From Alteromonas aestuariivivens (GTDB lineage Bacteria > Pseudomonadota > Gammaproteobacteria > Enterobacterales > Alteromonadaceae): a stretch of DNA of 64,000 nucleotides. The stretch is taken from the NCBI RefSeq assembly GCF_003367475.1, contig NZ_QRHA01000002.1, forward strand, positions 309,540 through 373,539. The letters run 5' to 3'. The position numbers were made by a program, and so were the translations under genes. Shown one piece after another: positions 49,750-59,102 of the stretch. The notes below the pieces were generated by a model. The model ran no database searches and was not told where the DNA came from. It was given only the letters and a program-made list of their open reading frames with translations. Every line of letters begins with the position of its first letter. Within the stretch, counting starts at the first letter, position 1.

Positions 49750-51213
49750 ATGGGCGTTCGCTATAACAGTATTCTGGAGACCGTCGGCCATACGCCTGTG
49801 GTGCGTATTAATAATTTGGGGCCCAAAGAGGTCAATCTGTTTGTGAAAATGGAATCATTTAACCCTATGGGGTCAGTCAAAGACCGGCTGGCACTGGGGG
49901 TGATTGAAGATGCAGAGCGCAAGGGAGAACTGGCTCCCGGCCAGACCATCGTCGAAGCCACCAGCGGTAACACGGGAATTGGGCTGGCAATGGTCTGTGC
50001 TCAAAAAGGCTACCCGCTGGTTGTGGTTATGGCGGAAAACTTCAGTGTTGAACGGCGGCGTTTAATGCGTTTTCTGGGCGCCAGGGTGGTGTTAACCCCC
50101 GCTGCGCTGAAGGGAACGGGAATGGTCGCGAAGGCTAAGGAACTGGCCGAAGCCCACGGCTGGTGGCAGTCCCGACAGTTTGAAAACCCGGCCAATGCTG
50201 AGATTCATGCCCGCACCACCGCCGTTGAGATCCTGGACGATTTTTCAGATATCCAACTGGATTACTGGGTAACCGGGTTTGGTACGGCAGGCACCTTAAG
50301 CGGTGTTTCCAGAGTATTGAAGCAGGCAAGCCCTGAAACACAAATTATAGTTTGTGAGCCTGACAACTCAGCAATACTTGCCAGCGGCATTCCTCAGCCT
50401 GAAAACGCCAGCCACCCCAGTTTTCGGCCTCATTTGATGCAGGGTTGGTCTCCGGATTTCATTCCCAAACTGGCCCGGACAATTCCAGCTGGTTGCATTG
50501 ATGCATATATCGGAATTGATGGGAATCAGGCTCTTCAGTGCGCACGTGATCTGGCGCGCAAAGAAGGTATGTTTGTGGGGGTATCTTCAGGTGCAACCTT
50601 CGCTGGGGCGCTGAAAATTGCCGAGGTAGCCCCTGCTGGCAGCAATATTCTTTGTATGCTGCCCGACACCGGGGAGCGCTATTTAAGTACGCCCCTGTTC
50701 GATGATGTTTCGGAGTCCATGAGCGACGATGAATTGGCGATATCCCGTTCGACACCTGGTTATCGTTTTGATGTTCCTACTGGAGCGCCTTTGCAGACTG
50801 CTGCGCTGGCAGAATCGGATCCCGCTGCAGAAGCAAAATTAACGACATTAATAGACGGTTCCAGTGAGCAAATTGTGATGTTTGCATTGGAGTGGTGTGA
50901 GTTTTGTTGGTCGGTCCGCAAGGTACTGAACGCCTACGGAATTCCCTATCAGTCGGTAGATCTGGACTCAGTCGCCTACCAGCAGGACAACCTTGGCGGC
51001 AGGATACGCAATGTGCTAAATCAGCAGACCCAATGTGTGACATTACCGCAGATCTTTTTGGCCGGGGAGTTTTTGGGTGGGTGTACAGATCTGTTTGACG
51101 CCATTAAAGACGACAGCTTTTTGCCAAAACTGAAAAAACTGGGCATTGGGTTTGATGAATCAGTGACCCTGAACCCGTACGACAAACTGCCCAAGTGGTT
51201 ACATCCCCGCTAA
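49750..51213 (+). CDS. Cysteine synthase (CysM type) fused to glutaredoxin
   Basis: About 488 residues from ATG 49750, which has AAGGAG upstream and starts at the family N-terminus. Residues 1-320 form a fold-type II PLP synthase: SVKDR with Lys44, SGNTG (72-76) for the cofactor phosphate, and MLPDTGERYLST. Residues 370-470 are a glutaredoxin with CEFC (Cys383, Cys386) and LPQIFLAGEFLGGCTD, the glutathione-binding face. CysM makes S-sulfocysteine or cysteine from O-acetylserine; the attached glutaredoxin could reduce S-sulfocysteine to cysteine in the same molecule. The substrate is inferred, and a cystathionine beta-synthase-like reaction is possible. Confidence 0.88.
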   Translation: MGVRYNSILETVGHTPVVRINNLGPKEVNLFVKMESFNPMGSVKDRLALGVIEDAERKGELAPGQTIVEATSGNTGIGLAMVCAQKGYPLVVVMAENFSVERRRLMRFLGARVVLTPAALKGTGMVAKAKELAEAHGWWQSRQFENPANAEIHARTTAVEILDDFSDIQLDYWVTGFGTAGTLSGVSRVLKQASPETQIIVCEPDNSAILASGIPQPENASHPSFRPHLMQGWSPDFIPKLARTIPAGCIDAYIGIDGNQALQCARDLARKEGMFVGVSSGATFAGALKIAEVAPAGSNILCMLPDTGERYLSTPLFDDVSESMSDDELAISRSTPGYRFDVPTGAPLQTAALAESDPAAEAKLTTLIDGSSEQIVMFALEWCEFCWSVRKVLNAYGIPYQSVDLDSVAYQQDNLGGRIRNVLNQQTQCVTLPQIFLAGEFLGGCTDLFDAIKDDSFLPKLKKLGIGFDESVTLNPYDKLPKWLHPR

Positions 51214-51231
51214 ATCGACTTCCAAGCCTCA

Positions 51232-51252
51232 GTGGGCGTTCTTCTCGCCCAC
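51232..51252 (+). terminator. Hairpin after the CysM-glutaredoxin gene
   Basis: GTGGGCG and CGCCCAC form a perfect 7-base stem with a 7-base loop, 18 bases past the stop. T-rich sequence follows after about 10 bases. Confidence 0.5.
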
Positions 51253-51894
51253 GCGAGCACTTTCATATTGGTTTGTTTTGAAGTTATTTATATGTAATTT
51301 TTTTCATAATTAAACATCAGATTGCCTTTTTGCTTCACAGACGAAAACTCTGATCTCTTATTTTCATTCCTGATGACACTAACATTATCTTCACAATCAT
51401 GAGGTTGACTGAATATGAGTCAATTCTGTGAGCGGATTTTAATTGGTCGCTAATTTGGATGTCATGTCATCTGATACGCAAGGTAACGGAATATTTATAC
51501 GAAGCCTTTCATTTTCTCCTGTTTTTCCTGAGTTTTAGTGGCGCTGTTCAGTGTCGGTTATTCTGGATTGGGTTCGTTTCTTTGTTACTTTAAGTGGTTT
51601 TCCGGTTACGTTTTTTGGTAATCTTTAATGCTCTAATGTGGTCAAAATTAGTCACAATAAATCCTCTCAGGCCGCTATTTTTGGTGTTTTACAGTCACAA
51701 ACGTTCAAAATTGTTGCAAAAATATTTCTTAAATTGCGATTTTTGAGGGGTGGCGCCTGGGTGTCAAAAGTGTTATCAATTTGTTATTCAATTAGAGAGC
51801 GAATAATTTGAGTGCGACTTTTAATTGATGAAGTTGAACTTTCAAATGCACTCTTTTTTGTTCAAAAATAACACAACACACTACAGGACAAGTC
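51253..51894. other. Long AT-rich leader of the first receptor gene
   Basis: About 640 bases without a supported ORF, rich in T-runs. It contains the 52-base block at 51633-51684 that is shared with the second receptor's upstream region, and TATATGTAATTTTTTT near 51290, which also has a counterpart near 55250. Promoter and regulatory leader are the likely roles. Confidence 0.4.
51633..51684 (+). promoter_or_regulatory. Conserved upstream block of receptor 1
   Basis: Aligned base for base without gaps, 38 of 52 positions match the block at 55290-55341 upstream of the paralogous receptor. An ATAAAT sits where the other copy has TATAAT. The -35 region is poor in both, which suggests an activator. 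Confidence 0.4.
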
Positions 51895-54800
51895 ATGAGC
51901 ATAAAACGAAATAGACCATCGATTGCTGGAGGAGCAGCCTGTCTCTTATTAACCTTTGCAACCCCTTCTGTTCTTGCGCAGGAAGTTAAACAGGCGCTGG
52001 ACAATAATGCGAGCCCGGATGAGGAAACCCTTGAAGTCATCGAAGTCTCCGGGGTTCGGGCTTCTCTTGAGAATGCACTAAACGTAAAACGCTCAGCCCC
52101 TTCAATCGTTGATGCTATTTCAGCTACCGATATTGACGCATTGCCAGCGCTTGATTTAGGTGAGGCCTTGCAGGCCATTCCTGGTGTGCAATTAAACAGT
52201 GACCAGGAAGGCCGCCAGTCAAGCATCAGTCTGCGTGGTTTGGGCAGCGGATTTGTGAAAACCACGGCATTTGGTCAGTCTTTCGCAACGCCGTCTGCCG
52301 CGAGTAACTTAAATGCAGTCGGTTCTCCGAACCCCTTTGCTGCCTTCGAATCAAGTATATTCGACGGTGTAACTGTTGTGAAAAGCCCGACTGCCGACCT
52401 GCAGGCGGGTGGCGTTGCAGGTATTGTTGACAAGCAACTGCAACAGGCCCTTTCAAAGAAAGACGGCACCTTTACAGTGAGTGTTGGTGGCCGTTATGAA
52501 GAACTGACCGGTGAAATTGACCCCAACCTGAAACTGGCTGGTGTAAAACACCTGATTGACGACAAGCTGGCTGTGGCCTTTAAGTTAGGAGCCTCTGGGC
52601 AAACTTTCCGCCGAGATACCTTCGATATCATTGATTATGTTCCTGTTGATGCTGGCCGGGCTACCAATATCGATGAGTACCGTGAGTACTGGGGTATTCC
52701 TGACGATGCCGAAGTTCGGGTGCCGATGCGCGGCCGCAACGTGAGTGAGTTCAGTGACGGTGATCGTGTGTCCATGTCGGGCAACATCGAATACCGCCTG
52801 ACAGACGATTTCAAAATTGGCGCGCACCTGTTGTTCTCAGAGCGTGATCTGGATGACGGTACTAAAGAAACCACTTCGTTTGAGACCGGATTTAACCGCA
52901 ATAACAGTGCCCGTGACAATTACGACGCTCTCGTAACGCTGGATATGGATACCGCACCGTTTGCTTACGACCGTCTGGCGGATGAAGCGGATGCAGCGCA
53001 AATCTATGGTGTGTCGAACATCGATTTTACCGACGGTACATTCAGAAACGAAAACCGTAAGACCACCTTTAATGAAAAATCACAGGGCATCATGCTCTAT
53101 GCCGATTACGTGGCTGATGAGTGGATATTTGATGGGGTAGTTACCCATTCAGAAGCGGAAAATAACTTTGAAAACGTGGGAATTTATTACAACCACAGCC
53201 AGGACTGGCGGGCGCAGTTCAACTATACCCCCGCAGACGGCAACCGTATTTCAGTTCCCAGCGTGCCTACCGGCTTTGACGGTACCATCAACACCGGCCA
53301 GGGAGACCTGAACAATGTGGTGGTTTCCGGTAGCCTGGACACCCCCTATGTATATGACGACCTGATCTGGTCTCAACCCATCACCACGTCTTCTGGCTTA
53401 ACGTCAGTGGATGATGCCAACCAGGGTCGTCGCCTGCAATTTGGTATTAACGGCCGGGTCCGTGATTTGTCCAGGGATTACAGCAGTGCCGAGTTTGGGG
53501 CCCAGCGTTACACCGACTTTGGTTTTGGCGATGGCCTTCGTTTTGACGCGATTAAATTTGGTGGTCGTATCTCCCGCGAGGCACTGGAAAGTATCGACCA
53601 GCGCCAGGGGCCAGCGGGTATTGATACCGCGCAGATAGGCAGTGGTTTCATGACTGATCAGGTGCTGTCTAACGTTCAAAACGATTACTTTAACGGCAAT
53701 ATGCCTGGCACATTCGACCATACCAACGGCTGGGTAACCCTTAACAACGAAGCTGCAATTGCGGCATTGCAAACCGGCATTGTGACCGATCTGAATGACC
53801 TCGTTACTGGCAGAAGCTATGTTGCGGTTTACCCTGGCCTGGAAAGAAACCGTACCGGTTTCTGGGATACCCAGAACAACCAAAGCGGACTTCCTACCAA
53901 TCTGGGTTACAACTTTGACGCCGAGCAGGACATTCTGGCCATGTACGTAACCACTGATTTTTCCGGTGAGCTGGGCCCTGTGTTCTATTCCGGTAATATG
54001 GGTGTACGCTACGAAGAAACCAACAACACCTTTGACGGGTTTGAGACCCAGGTCGACAATCAAGGGCGTAATGGTGTAGCGGTTCTCAAAACCTTTGAGG
54101 ACGATTACAGCCATACTCTGCCCATGATGAATATTGCCTTTGAGCTGACCGATGAGGTTATTCTGCGTGGTGCTTATTACGACGGATTGGTACGGCCTAA
54201 TCTTCTGGCTCAGCGGCCAACGGCTTCGGTCAGAGGCGGAGCAGAAACAGTCAGGCTTGATCTGCCAACAGCCACGGTAAGACCGTACGATGCAACTAAC
54301 TATGATGTATCGCTGGAATGGTACAACCGTGAAGGTAGTGCAATTTCGATCGGTTACTTCAGAAAAGATATCTCTAACCTGTTTGATGAGCAGGAAGGCT
54401 ACTGCCCGGAAGACGGATCGAATGAAATCGTAAACGCGCTGTTGGGTGATGTTGAACGTGTTGATATCGGTGGCGGCGAGTTTTCCTGTCAGCAGGTGGA
54501 GCCAATTACCGATGTCGATGGCAACCTGGTATATCGTGAAGTAACCATCAATACGCCCATCAACAACGATGAAGAAATCAAGGTGGAAGGGATTGAGCTG
54601 GCGGTTCAGCAGAAACTCGATTTCCTGCCTTATCCCTGGAACGGTTTCGGTGGTGTGTTTAACTACACCAAGCTGAAACAGACCGGGGATGAAGCCGCCC
54701 TGACTCGCGTATCACCCGAGTCTTACAACATCATTGGTTACTGGGAAAACGACGGTATCAGTATTCGTGTAGCTTATAACTGGCGTGATGATTTGACGTT

Positions 54801-55029
54801 GCAGGGAGCAAACTCCTTCCTGGGTACTAACACCCGTACGCGGAAGGCTATGGGCAGACTGGATTTTGTTGCTTCTTATGCACTGACCAAGAAAGCCAAG
54901 GTGTTCCTGCGAGGGTATAACCTGACCGATGAAATTGGTCAGGAATTCCTCGGGTTTGATGAGCGTGCGGTAAGCCGCATGACCTACACCGGCCGAATTT
55001 ACCAGGTATCACTTAACTATAAATTCTAA
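51895..55029 (+). CDS. TonB-dependent receptor 1 of the tandem pair
   Basis: 1044 residues. Signal peptide ends around VLA-QE. EVIEVSGVRASLENALNVKR is the TonB-box/plug entry, ALDLGEALQAIPGVQLNSD the plug domain, and the last residues, VSLNYKF, are a barrel end recognised by BAM. This length and style is typical of oligosaccharide receptors in Alteromonadales and Cellvibrionales. It should pull a sugar oligomer across the outer membrane using TonB energy. The paralogue at 55551 is nearly the same in plug and barrel core, and differences cluster in likely outer loops. A GH49-type enzyme gene lies just downstream, so alpha-glucan oligomers are the likely cargo. Confidence 0.93.
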   Translation: MSIKRNRPSIAGGAACLLLTFATPSVLAQEVKQALDNNASPDEETLEVIEVSGVRASLENALNVKRSAPSIVDAISATDIDALPALDLGEALQAIPGVQLNSDQEGRQSSISLRGLGSGFVKTTAFGQSFATPSAASNLNAVGSPNPFAAFESSIFDGVTVVKSPTADLQAGGVAGIVDKQLQQALSKKDGTFTVSVGGRYEELTGEIDPNLKLAGVKHLIDDKLAVAFKLGASGQTFRRDTFDIIDYVPVDAGRATNIDEYREYWGIPDDAEVRVPMRGRNVSEFSDGDRVSMSGNIEYRLTDDFKIGAHLLFSERDLDDGTKETTSFETGFNRNNSARDNYDALVTLDMDTAPFAYDRLADEADAAQIYGVSNIDFTDGTFRNENRKTTFNEKSQGIMLYADYVADEWIFDGVVTHSEAENNFENVGIYYNHSQDWRAQFNYTPADGNRISVPSVPTGFDGTINTGQGDLNNVVVSGSLDTPYVYDDLIWSQPITTSSGLTSVDDANQGRRLQFGINGRVRDLSRDYSSAEFGAQRYTDFGFGDGLRFDAIKFGGRISREALESIDQRQGPAGIDTAQIGSGFMTDQVLSNVQNDYFNGNMPGTFDHTNGWVTLNNEAAIAALQTGIVTDLNDLVTGRSYVAVYPGLERNRTGFWDTQNNQSGLPTNLGYNFDAEQDILAMYVTTDFSGELGPVFYSGNMGVRYEETNNTFDGFETQVDNQGRNGVAVLKTFEDDYSHTLPMMNIAFELTDEVILRGAYYDGLVRPNLLAQRPTASVRGGAETVRLDLPTATVRPYDATNYDVSLEWYNREGSAISIGYFRKDISNLFDEQEGYCPEDGSNEIVNALLGDVERVDIGGGEFSCQQVEPITDVDGNLVYREVTINTPINNDEEIKVEGIELAVQQKLDFLPYPWNGFGGVFNYTKLKQTGDEAALTRVSPESYNIIGYWENDGISIRVAYNWRDDLTLQGANSFLGTNTRTRKAMGRLDFVASYALTKKAKVFLRGYNLTDEIGQEFLGFDERAVSRMTYTGRIYQVSLNYKF

Positions 55030-55043
55030 AATACAAAAGCAGT

Positions 55044-55084
55044 AAAAAGCCCGGTAACCATCAGATTGGTTGCCGGGCTTTTTT
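55044..55084 (+). terminator. Rho-independent terminator of receptor 1
   Basis: AAAAAGCCCGG(T)AACCA pairs with TTGGTTGCCGGGCTTTTT around a short loop, ending in six T. Strong, so the two receptor genes are separate transcripts. Confidence 0.9.
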
Positions 55085-55550
55085 ATGATTTGGCATCTCC
55101 GCCAATCTATCGAACCATTACATCCCCCACCGAGCGTATTCTTCACAAACTGACTTCTTTTTGAGCGAACTTTCAGATTGGTATTGGGCAGAAGATTGCG
55201 TTCAATTCCAGCAACAAGTTCAAATTTTATTGTTATGTTTTTTAACTTATATGTAAATTTTGTTTACTTTTTTTGTTGTCATAAGTTGTCTAATTTGGTC
55301 ATAGTAGCTCATATATAATCCTTTAAGGTCGCTATTTATGGTTATTTGGGCTCAAAATTGGTCAAAAATACTGCAGCATGAAACGGGAAATCATACTTTC
55401 AGAGGGACTGGCGCGATCTTGTTAATGGTGTTATTAAGTTGTTGCGCTGTTGGGAGGGCCCTCTTTAACACGCGATTTACTGATGATTGATTGGTAGTCG
55501 GAACACGCTCCATATCGGTCAAAATCACACACTGAAAAACAGGATATGTC
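55085..55550. other. Leader of the second receptor gene
   Basis: About 460 AT-rich bases without a supported ORF. It holds the 52-base conserved block with TATAAT at 55314-55319, leaving a leader of around 230 bases before the ATG. Confidence 0.4.
55290..55341 (+). promoter_or_regulatory. Conserved upstream block of receptor 2
   Basis: Counterpart of 51633-51684 (38 of 52 positions identical). TATAAT at 55314-55319 is a likely -10 box; no good -35 lies 16-18 bases upstream. Confidence 0.45.
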
Positions 55551-58500
55551 ATGAATAACAAACGAAACAGACAATCAATAGCTGGTGGAGCGGCCTGTCT
55601 CTTATTAACAATTGGGTCCCCTTCAATCCTGGCGCAGGAAGTCAAACAGGCACTCGAAAATAACGCTGCCCCTGAAGAGGAAACCCTTGAAATTATCGAA
55701 GTTTCCGGGGTTAGGGCATCGTTGGAAAACGCTCTGAACGTAAAACGTTCAGCCCCCTCTATTGTTGATGCTATTTCGGCAACCGACATTGACGCCTTGC
55801 CAGCGCTGGATCTGGGGGAAGCGCTTCAGGCCATTCCCGGTGTGCAGTTAAACAGCGATCAGGAAGGTCGACAGTCCAGCATCAGTTTGCGTGGTTTGGG
55901 CAGCGGATTTGTGAAAACCACCGCATTTGGCCAGTCTTTTGCCACGCCTTCTGCCGCCAGTAACATTAATGCGGTAGGTGAGCCAAATCCTTTTGCTGCG
56001 TTTGAAGCGAGTGTCTTTGACGGTGTGACCGTTGTGAAAAGCCCGACTGCTGACCTGCAGGCGGGTGGCGTGGCCGGGGTTGTTGATCAGAAGCTTCAGC
56101 AGGCCTTGTCGAAAAAAGATGGCACCTTTACGGTAAGTGCCGGTGGCCGTTATGAAGAACTGACTGGTGAAATTGACCCCAGCCTCAAATTTTCCGGTGT
56201 AAAACACCTGATTGAAGACAAACTGGCTGTTGCTTTTAAGTTAGCTGCCTCTGGTCAAACCTTCCGCCGTGATACCTTCGACATCATTGACTATGTGCCT
56301 GTTGATGCTGGAAGGGCTACCAATATCGATGAGTACCGTGAGTACTGGGGTATTCCAGATGATGCCGAGGTTCGTGTGCCGATGCGCGGCCGCAATGTGA
56401 GCGAGTTCAGTGACGGTGACCGTGTTTCAATGTCGGGTAACATCGAATACCGCCTGACAGACGATTTCAAAATTGGCGCGCATCTGCTGTATTCAGAGCG
56501 TGATCTGGATGACGGTACCAAAGAAACCACCTCGTTTGAAACCGGATTTAACCGCAGTAACAGTGCCCGCGACAATTACGACGCGCTGGTAACGCTGGAC
56601 ATGGATACAGCCCCGTTTGCCTATGATCGCCTGGCCGATGAAGCAGATGCAGGGCAAATCTATGGTGTGTCGAACATCAATTTTACTGACGGTACATTCC
56701 AGAATGAAAACCGTAAAACCACCTTCAATGAAAAATCACAGGGCATCATGCTGTATGCCGACTATGTTGCTGATGAATGGATATTTGATGGCGTAATTAC
56801 CCATTCTGAAGCGGAAAATAATTTCGAGAACGTAGGCATCAACTTTGTTCACAGCCAGGATTGGCGGAACAAATTCAATTATACCCCGGCAGGTGGTAGT
56901 GCCATTTCAGTGCCGAGTGTGCCTACCGGCTTTAACGGAACCATTAATACCGGGCAGGGTAACCTGAGTAATGTGGTGGTTTCCGGTAGTCTGGAAACGC
57001 CCTATGTGTATGACAACCTGATTTGGTCCCAACCTATTACTACGTCTTCGGGGTTAACCTCGGTGGATGACGCCAACCAGGGGCGGCGACTCAGTTTCAA
57101 CATAAACGGTCGCGTGCGGGACCTGTCCAGGGAAATGAGCAGTGTTGAATTTGGTGGCCAGCGCTTTACCGATTTTGGTTTCGGTGACGGGCTCAAGGTG
57201 GATGCGATTAAGTTTGGTGGGCGCTTCTCCAGGGAGTCGCTGGAAAGCATCGATCAGCGCCAGGGGCCAGCCGGTATTGATACCGCGCAGATCAGCGGTG
57301 CGTTTCTTACCGACCAGGTGCTGTCAAATGTTCAGAACGATTATTTCAACGGCAACATGCCGGGTACGTTTGATCATACCAATGGTTGGGTAACCATAGA
57401 CAACGCTGCTGCAATTGCGGCATTGCAGACCGGAATTGTGACCGATTTGAATGACCTGGTTACCGGCAGAAGCTATGTTTCGGTTTATCCAGGCCTGGAA
57501 AGAAATCGCACCGGTTTCTGGGATACCCAGAATAATACCAGTGGTCTGCCAACCAATCTGGGTTACAACTTTGATGCCGAGCAGGACATTCTTGCCATGT
57601 ACGTAAGCACCGAATTTTCCGGTGAGCTGGGCTCTGTGTTCTATTCCGGTAACCTGGGTGTACGGTACGAGGAAACCTCTAATACCTTTAACGGGTTTGA
57701 GACCCAGGTAGATGCCCAAGGGCGTAACGGTGTGGCCGTGCTTAAAGAGTTTGAGGACGATTACAGCCATACGCTGCCGATGATGAATATCGCGTTTGAA
57801 CTGACCGATGATGTGATTTTGCGTGGTGCCTTCTACGAAGGGCTGGTGCGGCCAAACCTGCTGGCCCAGCGGCCAACGGCGGCGCTCAGAGCCAATGCAG
57901 ACACGGTCACGCTGGACCTGCCGACAGCCACCGTAAGGCCGTATGATGCAACCAACTATGACGTATCGCTGGAATGGTACAACCGGGAAGGTAGTGCGAT
58001 TTCAATCGGTTACTTCAGAAAAGATATCTCTAACCTGTTTGATGAGCAGGAAGGTTACTGCCCGGAAGATGGTTCGAATGAAATCGTTAACGCACTGGTG
58101 GGTGATATCGAGCGTATTGATATCGGCGGCAGCGAATTTTCCTGTCAGCAGGTAGAGCCGTTTGTTGATGAAGATGGCAACCTGGTTAACCGGGAAGTGG
58201 TCATCAGAACCCCCATCAATACCGACGACGAAATCAAGGTGGAAGGTTTTGAACTGGCGATTCAGCAGAAACTGGATTTCCTGCCTTACCCCTGGAACGG
58301 TTTCGGTGGAGTATTTAACTACACCAAGTTAAGACAGAGTGGCAGTGAGGTTGAACTTGACCGTGTATCTCCTGAGTCTTACAACATCATTGGTTACTGG
58401 GAGAATAACGGGGTCAGTATTCGTATTGCCTACAACTGGCGTGATGATCTGCAGTTACAGGGTGCAAACTCGTTCCTGGGTACCAACTCCCGTACGCGGG

Positions 58501-58685
58501 AGGCAATGGGCAGACTGGATCTTGTAACTTCCTATGCATTGACCAAGAAAGCCAAAGTGTTCTTCCGTGGTTATAACTTAACTGATGAAGTTGGTAAGGA
58601 GTACCTCGGTTTTGACGAGCGTGCGGTAAGCCGTATTACCTATACCGGAAGAATTTACGAGTTGTCACTCAACTATAAATTCTAA
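55551..58685 (+). CDS. TonB-dependent receptor 2 of the tandem pair
   Basis: 1044 residues, the same length as receptor 1 and largely identical to it, so the pair arose by tandem duplication. Plug motifs are the same (ALDLGEALQAIPGVQLNSD). Divergent patches include HSQDWRNKFNYTPAGGSAIS against HSQDWRAQFNYTPADGNRIS, QRPTAALRANADTVTL against QRPTASVRGGAETVRL, and VEPFVDEDGNLVNREV against VEPITDVDGNLVYREV. Such changes in likely surface loops suggest different ligand lengths or decorations. It has its own leader and terminator and is followed by the GH49 lipoprotein gene. Confidence 0.93.
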   Translation: MNNKRNRQSIAGGAACLLLTIGSPSILAQEVKQALENNAAPEEETLEIIEVSGVRASLENALNVKRSAPSIVDAISATDIDALPALDLGEALQAIPGVQLNSDQEGRQSSISLRGLGSGFVKTTAFGQSFATPSAASNINAVGEPNPFAAFEASVFDGVTVVKSPTADLQAGGVAGVVDQKLQQALSKKDGTFTVSAGGRYEELTGEIDPSLKFSGVKHLIEDKLAVAFKLAASGQTFRRDTFDIIDYVPVDAGRATNIDEYREYWGIPDDAEVRVPMRGRNVSEFSDGDRVSMSGNIEYRLTDDFKIGAHLLYSERDLDDGTKETTSFETGFNRSNSARDNYDALVTLDMDTAPFAYDRLADEADAGQIYGVSNINFTDGTFQNENRKTTFNEKSQGIMLYADYVADEWIFDGVITHSEAENNFENVGINFVHSQDWRNKFNYTPAGGSAISVPSVPTGFNGTINTGQGNLSNVVVSGSLETPYVYDNLIWSQPITTSSGLTSVDDANQGRRLSFNINGRVRDLSREMSSVEFGGQRFTDFGFGDGLKVDAIKFGGRFSRESLESIDQRQGPAGIDTAQISGAFLTDQVLSNVQNDYFNGNMPGTFDHTNGWVTIDNAAAIAALQTGIVTDLNDLVTGRSYVSVYPGLERNRTGFWDTQNNTSGLPTNLGYNFDAEQDILAMYVSTEFSGELGSVFYSGNLGVRYEETSNTFNGFETQVDAQGRNGVAVLKEFEDDYSHTLPMMNIAFELTDDVILRGAFYEGLVRPNLLAQRPTAALRANADTVTLDLPTATVRPYDATNYDVSLEWYNREGSAISIGYFRKDISNLFDEQEGYCPEDGSNEIVNALVGDIERIDIGGSEFSCQQVEPFVDEDGNLVNREVVIRTPINTDDEIKVEGFELAIQQKLDFLPYPWNGFGGVFNYTKLRQSGSEVELDRVSPESYNIIGYWENNGVSIRIAYNWRDDLQLQGANSFLGTNSRTREAMGRLDLVTSYALTKKAKVFFRGYNLTDEVGKEYLGFDERAVSRITYTGRIYELSLNYKF

Positions 58686-58700
58686 AAAATAGCAACGCAT

Positions 58701-58739
58701 CAAAAGCCCGGCGATACCTGTGTGTTTCCCGGGCTTTTG
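58701..58739 (+). terminator. Rho-independent terminator of receptor 2
   Basis: CAAAAGCCCGG pairs with CCGGGCTTTTG across a 17-base loop. Same stem theme as the terminator of receptor 1, another sign of duplication. Confidence 0.85.
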
Positions 58740-59102
58740 TATATCATACGCGCGGAAACTGCAGTACCTTAACTCCGAATTCCCATATGCTCCTGTACCT
58801 CAATTGCCATCAAGCCAAACAACATGGCGTAACCAACGCTTTAATTTTGGGTTGTTGCTAATCTACCAAACCCGCATTTTCTATTGCTATCCGTCACCCA
58901 ATAATATTATTGTAATACATAAGTTGTAGCAATGTTAATCAAAACGTTTTGTTTTTGTCTGAATATCAATGGGTTCCGCTCAATCAATAGCTGAGATGGC
59001 GTGGTCCGGTGAGGATGTCTGCTGCTCAGCGGGCAGAGTTTCCGTTGCCTCTGCGGTTAATGACCGAATGGGCCTGAACACAAACAGAGTAAGGGATGAC
59101 GT
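58740..59102. other. Promoter region of the GH49 lipoprotein gene
   Basis: 363 bases without a supported ORF. It includes the CAAAACGTTTTG palindrome. AGTAAGG about 10 bases before ATG 59103 is a usable ribosome site. Confidence 0.35.
58940..58951. promoter_or_regulatory. LacI-family-like operator, CAAAACGTTTTG
   Basis: Perfect 12-base palindrome with a central CG, the form favoured by LacI/GalR-family sugar regulators. It lies about 150 bases upstream of the GH49 gene and has no exact copy upstream of the two receptors. The regulator gene is not in the window. Confidence 0.45.
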
